Source: an uncultured Solirubrobacteraceae bacterium (lineage in GTDB: Bacteria > Actinomycetota > Thermoleophilia > Solirubrobacterales > Solirubrobacteraceae). Taken from it: DNA of 7,340 bases. Each line of letters begins with the position of its first letter. Position 1 is the first letter of the stretch. Positions 4,604 to 7,340 of this stretch are shown here, one piece after another. Under the pieces are notes generated by a model that ran no database searches, had not been told where the DNA came from, and saw only the letters and a list, made by a program, of their open reading frames with translations. Made by a program: the position numbers and the translations under genes. The stretch covers positions 1 to 7,340 of the forward strand of contig CATPAX010000100.1 of the NCBI GenBank assembly GCA_955652215.1, written 5' to 3'.

Positions 4604-5833
4604 GTGACCCGCACCTCGATCCGCCGTGCGATCGTGAGCTCGGCGATCCTCCTGGCGGCGGTCCTTGCGCTGCCCGCGCCTGCCACCGCCCTGGCTCCGC
4701 CGCAGCTCAGCGCCAGTACCGCGGCGCTGATCGAGCAGAGCACCGGGCAGCAGCTATACGGCCTGAACCCATACAGGGAGGTCGCGATAGCCAGCACCAC
4801 GAAGCTGATGACCGCGCTGCTGACGCTCGAGCACGTCCACCGTCTCGGGATCGAGTTCGCCCAGAACAACTATGTCCCCGCTCCGATCGACTCGCAGATC
4901 GGGCTGCGCCCCGGAGAGCTGATGAGCGTCCACGACCTGCTGATCGCGATGCTCCTCCCGAGCGCGGACGATGCCGCGGAGGACCTCGCCTATAACGTGG
5001 GCCGCCAGTCGATCGGTTACTTCGTCGGGATGATGAACGTACGGGCGGGTGAGCTTCACCTCGACCACACCCATTACTCGACGCCGATCGGCCTGGATAC
5101 CCCCGGTAACTACTCGAGCGCCTCGAACCTCGTGATGCTGGCGCGCTATCTGCTCCTGACCCAGCCGTTCTTCCGGGGCGTCGTCTCGCTACCGGCATCG
5201 CCGCTGCACACCGGCCCGGTCGGCTTTGTCGTCAACCGCAACGATCTCGTCGCCCGCTATCGGTGGATCAACGGCGTCAAGACCGGCCGCACGGTCGGTG
5301 CCGGTTACGTGCTGGTCGGCTCGGGCACCCAAAACGGGATGACGCTGATCAGCGCGGTTCTCGGCACCAGCAGCGAGGCGAGCCGCGATGCCAACACCGT
5401 GGCGCTGCTCAGCTGGGGCTTTGCCAACTTCCATCTGGTGACTCCGGTGCGCCGCGGCATGGTGCTGGCTCGGCCGACCGTCCGCTCACAGTCGCGACAT
5501 GCGATCGTGGTGGCGGCGCGAACGTACAGAAGTGTGTTCGCCCGCGCGACGCCGATCCGTCTTCGCGTCAGCGTCCCGGCGCAACTGGTGGGACCGATCG
5601 CGGCTGGGGCTCGTGTCGGCACGGTGTTCGTGCTCGCCGGGGGACGGGCCGTGGCGACGATCCCGCTGCTGCTGCGAAAGGCGCTACCCGCCGTCAGCAC
5701 ACTGACGATCGCCACAAGCTTCTTCCAGCGACCGGTTACGCTACTCGCAGGCGCCTTGCTGCTCTTCGCCGCGCTTGGGGCGGTGCTGTTCTGGCGGCAT
5801 CGGAGCCTGGCAAGAGCGGCGCCGGCAGCCTGA
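4604..5833 (+). CDS. D-alanyl-D-alanine carboxypeptidase, S11 family (low-molecular-weight PBP)
   Basis: Removes the terminal D-alanine from peptidoglycan stem peptides outside the membrane, limiting cross-linking. Of its 409 residues, 1-29 are a signal peptide (RR, hydrophobic core, APATA cleavage region). The serine-hydrolase domain follows, then a beta-rich C-terminal part (about 281-370), a membrane anchor (about 376-396) and a basic tail. The catalytic STTK is at 64-67 (nucleophile Ser64, Lys67) and KTGRT at 226-230. The middle motif, normally SxN, reads SAD at 120-122, so Asn is replaced by Asp in an otherwise typical LLPSADDAAEDLA context. Such deviation is known in active enzymes (Streptomyces K15 has SGC), so activity remains likely. 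It starts at GTG 4604, 1 bp after the LysM gene's stop, with only a weak AAAGTGA upstream, which points to translational coupling. Confidence 0.93.
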   Translation: MTRTSIRRAIVSSAILLAAVLALPAPATALAPPQLSASTAALIEQSTGQQLYGLNPYREVAIASTTKLMTALLTLEHVHRLGIEFAQNNYVPAPIDSQIGLRPGELMSVHDLLIAMLLPSADDAAEDLAYNVGRQSIGYFVGMMNVRAGELHLDHTHYSTPIGLDTPGNYSSASNLVMLARYLLLTQPFFRGVVSLPASPLHTGPVGFVVNRNDLVARYRWINGVKTGRTVGAGYVLVGSGTQNGMTLISAVLGTSSEASRDANTVALLSWGFANFHLVTPVRRGMVLARPTVRSQSRHAIVVAARTYRSVFARATPIRLRVSVPAQLVGPIAAGARVGTVFVLAGGRAVATIPLLLRKALPAVSTLTIATSFFQRPVTLLAGALLLFAALGAVLFWRHRSLARAAPAA

Positions 5834-5835
5834 CC

Positions 5836-6795
5836 ATGATCATCACCGTCACCTTGAATGCGGCTCTCGACAAGACGCTCGAGGTGCCGAATTTCACTCC
5901 TGGCCGGCGGCATCGGACCGTCGATCAGACCACGATGCCGGGCGGCAAGGGAGTCAATATCGCCCGTGCGATCAAGCGTCTCGGGCAGCCGGTGATCGCC
6001 ACCGGCTTGGCGGGGGGCGCGACTGGCACGCGGATCGTCGAGGCGCTCAACGACGAAGCGATCCTCAACGCGTTCGTGCGGATTCGCGAGGAGTCGCGGA
6101 CCAACACCGCAGTGCTGGATCCGACGACTGGGATGCATACGGAGATCAACGAGCGGGGGCCGTCGGTGTCGGCGATCGAGTTCGAGCTGTTTCGCGAGAA
6201 GCTTCTTTACCTGGCCAAGGGAGCGAGCATCTGCGTGTTCGCGGGAAGCCTGCCTCGCGGAATCCCGGCTGACGTTTACGCGAGCCTGATCCGCGAGGTC
6301 AAGCGGCTCGGCCCGCTGACCGTGGTCGATACCGAGGGAGACCCGCTGCGCTTCGCGGTCCGCGCCGAGCCGGCGGTCGTCTCGCCCAACGAGCTCGAGG
6401 CCGAGGAGCTCGTCGGACACGAGTTCAACGACATCGAGGATCGCGCGCAGGCTGTCGCGGAGATGGCCCGGCTTGGCGCCTCGGAGGCGATCATGACCGT
6501 CACCGACGGCTGTTACGCCCAAGTGATCCAGGATGGCGGCCCCGCCGTCTACAGAGTCAGGGTTCAGGAGCAGGAGCCCCGCTCCCGGATCGGCTCGGGA
6601 GACGCGTTCCTCGCCGGTTACATCGCCTCCCGCTACGCGGGACGCTCGCCGGTCGACTGCCTTCGCCATGGCGTCGCGTGTGGGGCTGAATCGACCCAGC
6701 ATTTCGGCGCCGGGTTGCTCGATCCAAGCAAGGTCGAGCGGCTGATGGGTGAGGTCGAGGCCGAGCGCCTGGGAGTCGCCGCGGAGATCGGCTGA
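5836..6795 (+). CDS. PfkB-family sugar kinase, 1-phosphofructokinase-like
   Basis: An ATP-dependent kinase of the FruK/LacC/Pfk2 branch of the ribokinase superfamily, expected to phosphorylate fructose 1-phosphate or a related sugar phosphate in the cytosol. It is 319 residues, normal. MIITVTLNAALDKTLEV opens the protein, and PfkB signature 1 reads GGKGVNIARAIKRLG (36-50). AGSLPRGIPADVYA (136-149) fits the family, and signature 2 reads IGSGDAFLAGY (252-262) with catalytic base Asp256. Two places deviate. The common KPN motif is SPN (183-185), and the usual SLGxxGA nucleotide-site loop reads TVTDGCYA (221-228). Substrate is therefore uncertain (fructose 1-phosphate, tagatose 6-phosphate or fructose 6-phosphate). 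The ATG is 2 bp after the carboxypeptidase stop with no clear ribosome binding site, so coupling is likely. No fructose PTS gene is adjacent. Confidence 0.9.
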   Translation: MIITVTLNAALDKTLEVPNFTPGRRHRTVDQTTMPGGKGVNIARAIKRLGQPVIATGLAGGATGTRIVEALNDEAILNAFVRIREESRTNTAVLDPTTGMHTEINERGPSVSAIEFELFREKLLYLAKGASICVFAGSLPRGIPADVYASLIREVKRLGPLTVVDTEGDPLRFAVRAEPAVVSPNELEAEELVGHEFNDIEDRAQAVAEMARLGASEAIMTVTDGCYAQVIQDGGPAVYRVRVQEQEPRSRIGSGDAFLAGYIASRYAGRSPVDCLRHGVACGAESTQHFGAGLLDPSKVERLMGEVEAERLGVAAEIG

Positions 6796-6831
6796 TCCGG
6801 GCCGACAATGACGAAACGCCCAGCTGCCCGC

Positions 6832-6840
6832 TGCTAGCAT
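6832..6840 (+). promoter_or_regulatory. Candidate extended -10 promoter element for guaB3
   Basis: TGC followed by TAGCAT (6835-6840) forms an extended -10 with the TAnnnT pattern favoured in actinobacteria. No good -35 is visible at 16-18 bp upstream; TGACGA at 6809-6814 is 20 bp away. Transcription would begin near 6847, leaving about 57 nt of leader. It lies in the 108-bp gap after the sugar kinase, where a separate promoter is expected. Confidence 0.35.
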
Positions 6841-6903
6841 CGCCGGGACGGTGGCGCCGGCCTCGTCCCCCTTCTCGTCCGATCCAACAAATAAGCTTCC
6901 GGA

Positions 6904-7340
6904 ATGGAAGTAGAGATCGGACGCGGGAAGAAGGCCCGCCGAGCTTACGGTTTCGACGACATCGCGATCGTTCCTTCCCGCCGGACTCGCGATCCGGACG
7001 ACATCGACATCAGCTGGACGCTCGGCCCTTACCGTTTCGAGCTCCCGCTACTGGCATCGGCACTCGACGGGGTCGTGTCCCCGGAGACGGCCGGGATCAT
7101 CGGCAAGCTCGGAGGCCTCGCGGTCCTGAACCTCGAGGGGATCTTCTGCCGCTACGAGGACGCCGAGACTCAGCTCGATCGGATCGCAAGCTATTCCCGG
7201 GACATCGCGACCCGGGAGATGCAGGACATCTATCGCGAGCCGGTCAAGCCGGAGCTGATCGCCCGCCGGATCCGTGAGATCAAGGATCAGGGCGTTGTCG
7301 CCGCTGCCTCGCTGACCCCCCAGCGGGTGCGTGCCCACTA
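6904..7340 (+). CDS. guaB3: GuaB3 family IMP dehydrogenase-related protein (5' part, runs off window)
   Basis: The frame is open from ATG 6904 to the window edge: 145 complete codons of a protein that is usually about 370-380 residues. MEVEIGRGKKARRAYGFDDIAIVPSRRTR, then FELPLLASALDGVVSPETA and LGGLAVLNLEGI, match the N-terminus of actinobacterial GuaB3, including the Mycobacterium paralogue. True GuaB usually carries a CBS-domain pair and the ASPMDTV segment; here that segment reads ASALDGV. GuaB3 sits on the purine side as an IMP dehydrogenase/GMP reductase-fold enzyme whose exact reaction has long been unclear. The catalytic Cys loop is beyond the window and cannot be judged. There is no clear Shine-Dalgarno, only an AT-rich stretch (CAACAAATAAG, 6885-6895) and a 5-bp CTTCC/GGAAG repeat around the ATG. 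Confidence 0.9.
   Translation, partial: MEVEIGRGKKARRAYGFDDIAIVPSRRTRDPDDIDISWTLGPYRFELPLLASALDGVVSPETAGIIGKLGGLAVLNLEGIFCRYEDAETQLDRIASYSRDIATREMQDIYREPVKPELIARRIREIKDQGVVAAASLTPQRVRAH

Noticed and set aside
3775..4869. 364-residue minus-strand frame antisense to pyrF, the LysM gene and the carboxypeptidase
   Set aside because: Long only because stop codons are rare in GC-rich antisense frames; no motif or ribosome binding site.
5263..5835. 191-residue N-terminal extension of the sugar kinase frame
   Set aside because: The kinase signature starts exactly at ATG 5836; the extension is a Gln/Arg-rich shadow of the carboxypeptidase gene.
5305..6840. 511-residue minus-strand frame opposite the carboxypeptidase and kinase
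   Set aside because: Antisense shadow; its sequence mirrors codon bias of the real genes and has no family features.

Overview
This is a GC-rich bacterial window made of housekeeping genes, most likely from an actinomycetote, possibly the Thermoleophilia/Solirubrobacterales branch. The evidence is high GC throughout, frequent GTG starts, the actinobacterial IMP-dehydrogenase paralogue GuaB3 at the right edge, a type-II (mycobacterial-style) orotidine-5'-phosphate decarboxylase, and the style of the RNase PH N-terminus. The lineage is inferred from protein character; no search was run.

Left block (1-2563, + strand): a short non-coding start with an imperfect 47/46-bp tandem duplication, then rph (RNase PH), rdgB (dITP/XTP pyrophosphatase) and a cation diffusion facilitator metal transporter. 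These are packed tightly (10-bp gap, then a 16-bp overlap) and look like one transcription unit. A 46-codon gene for a two-helix membrane protein lies on the opposite strand (2690-2550) and overlaps the transporter's 3' end tail to tail.

Middle (2691-3293): an AT-richer promoter island, a structured leader, and the HU nucleoid-protein gene. A perfect 13-bp inverted repeat follows HU and encloses the only plausible pyrF initiation region.

Right block (3283-6795, + strand): pyrF (UMP synthesis), a membrane-anchored LysM protein, an S11 D-alanyl-D-alanine carboxypeptidase and a PfkB/1-phosphofructokinase-type sugar kinase. The last three are separated by 1 and 2 bp and are probably translationally coupled. 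After a 108-bp gap with its own candidate promoter, guaB3 begins and runs off the window.

The genes cover RNA 3'-end maturation and nucleotide-pool cleaning (rph, rdgB), pyrimidine and purine supply (pyrF, guaB3), metal export, chromosome packaging (HU) and peptidoglycan trimming (LysM protein, carboxypeptidase). I see no mobile element, CRISPR array, tRNA/rRNA, defence system or biosynthetic cluster. The points most worth a second look are the hairpin over the pyrF start, the small antisense-strand membrane protein, the SxN-to-SAD change in the carboxypeptidase, and the deviant motifs of the sugar kinase.
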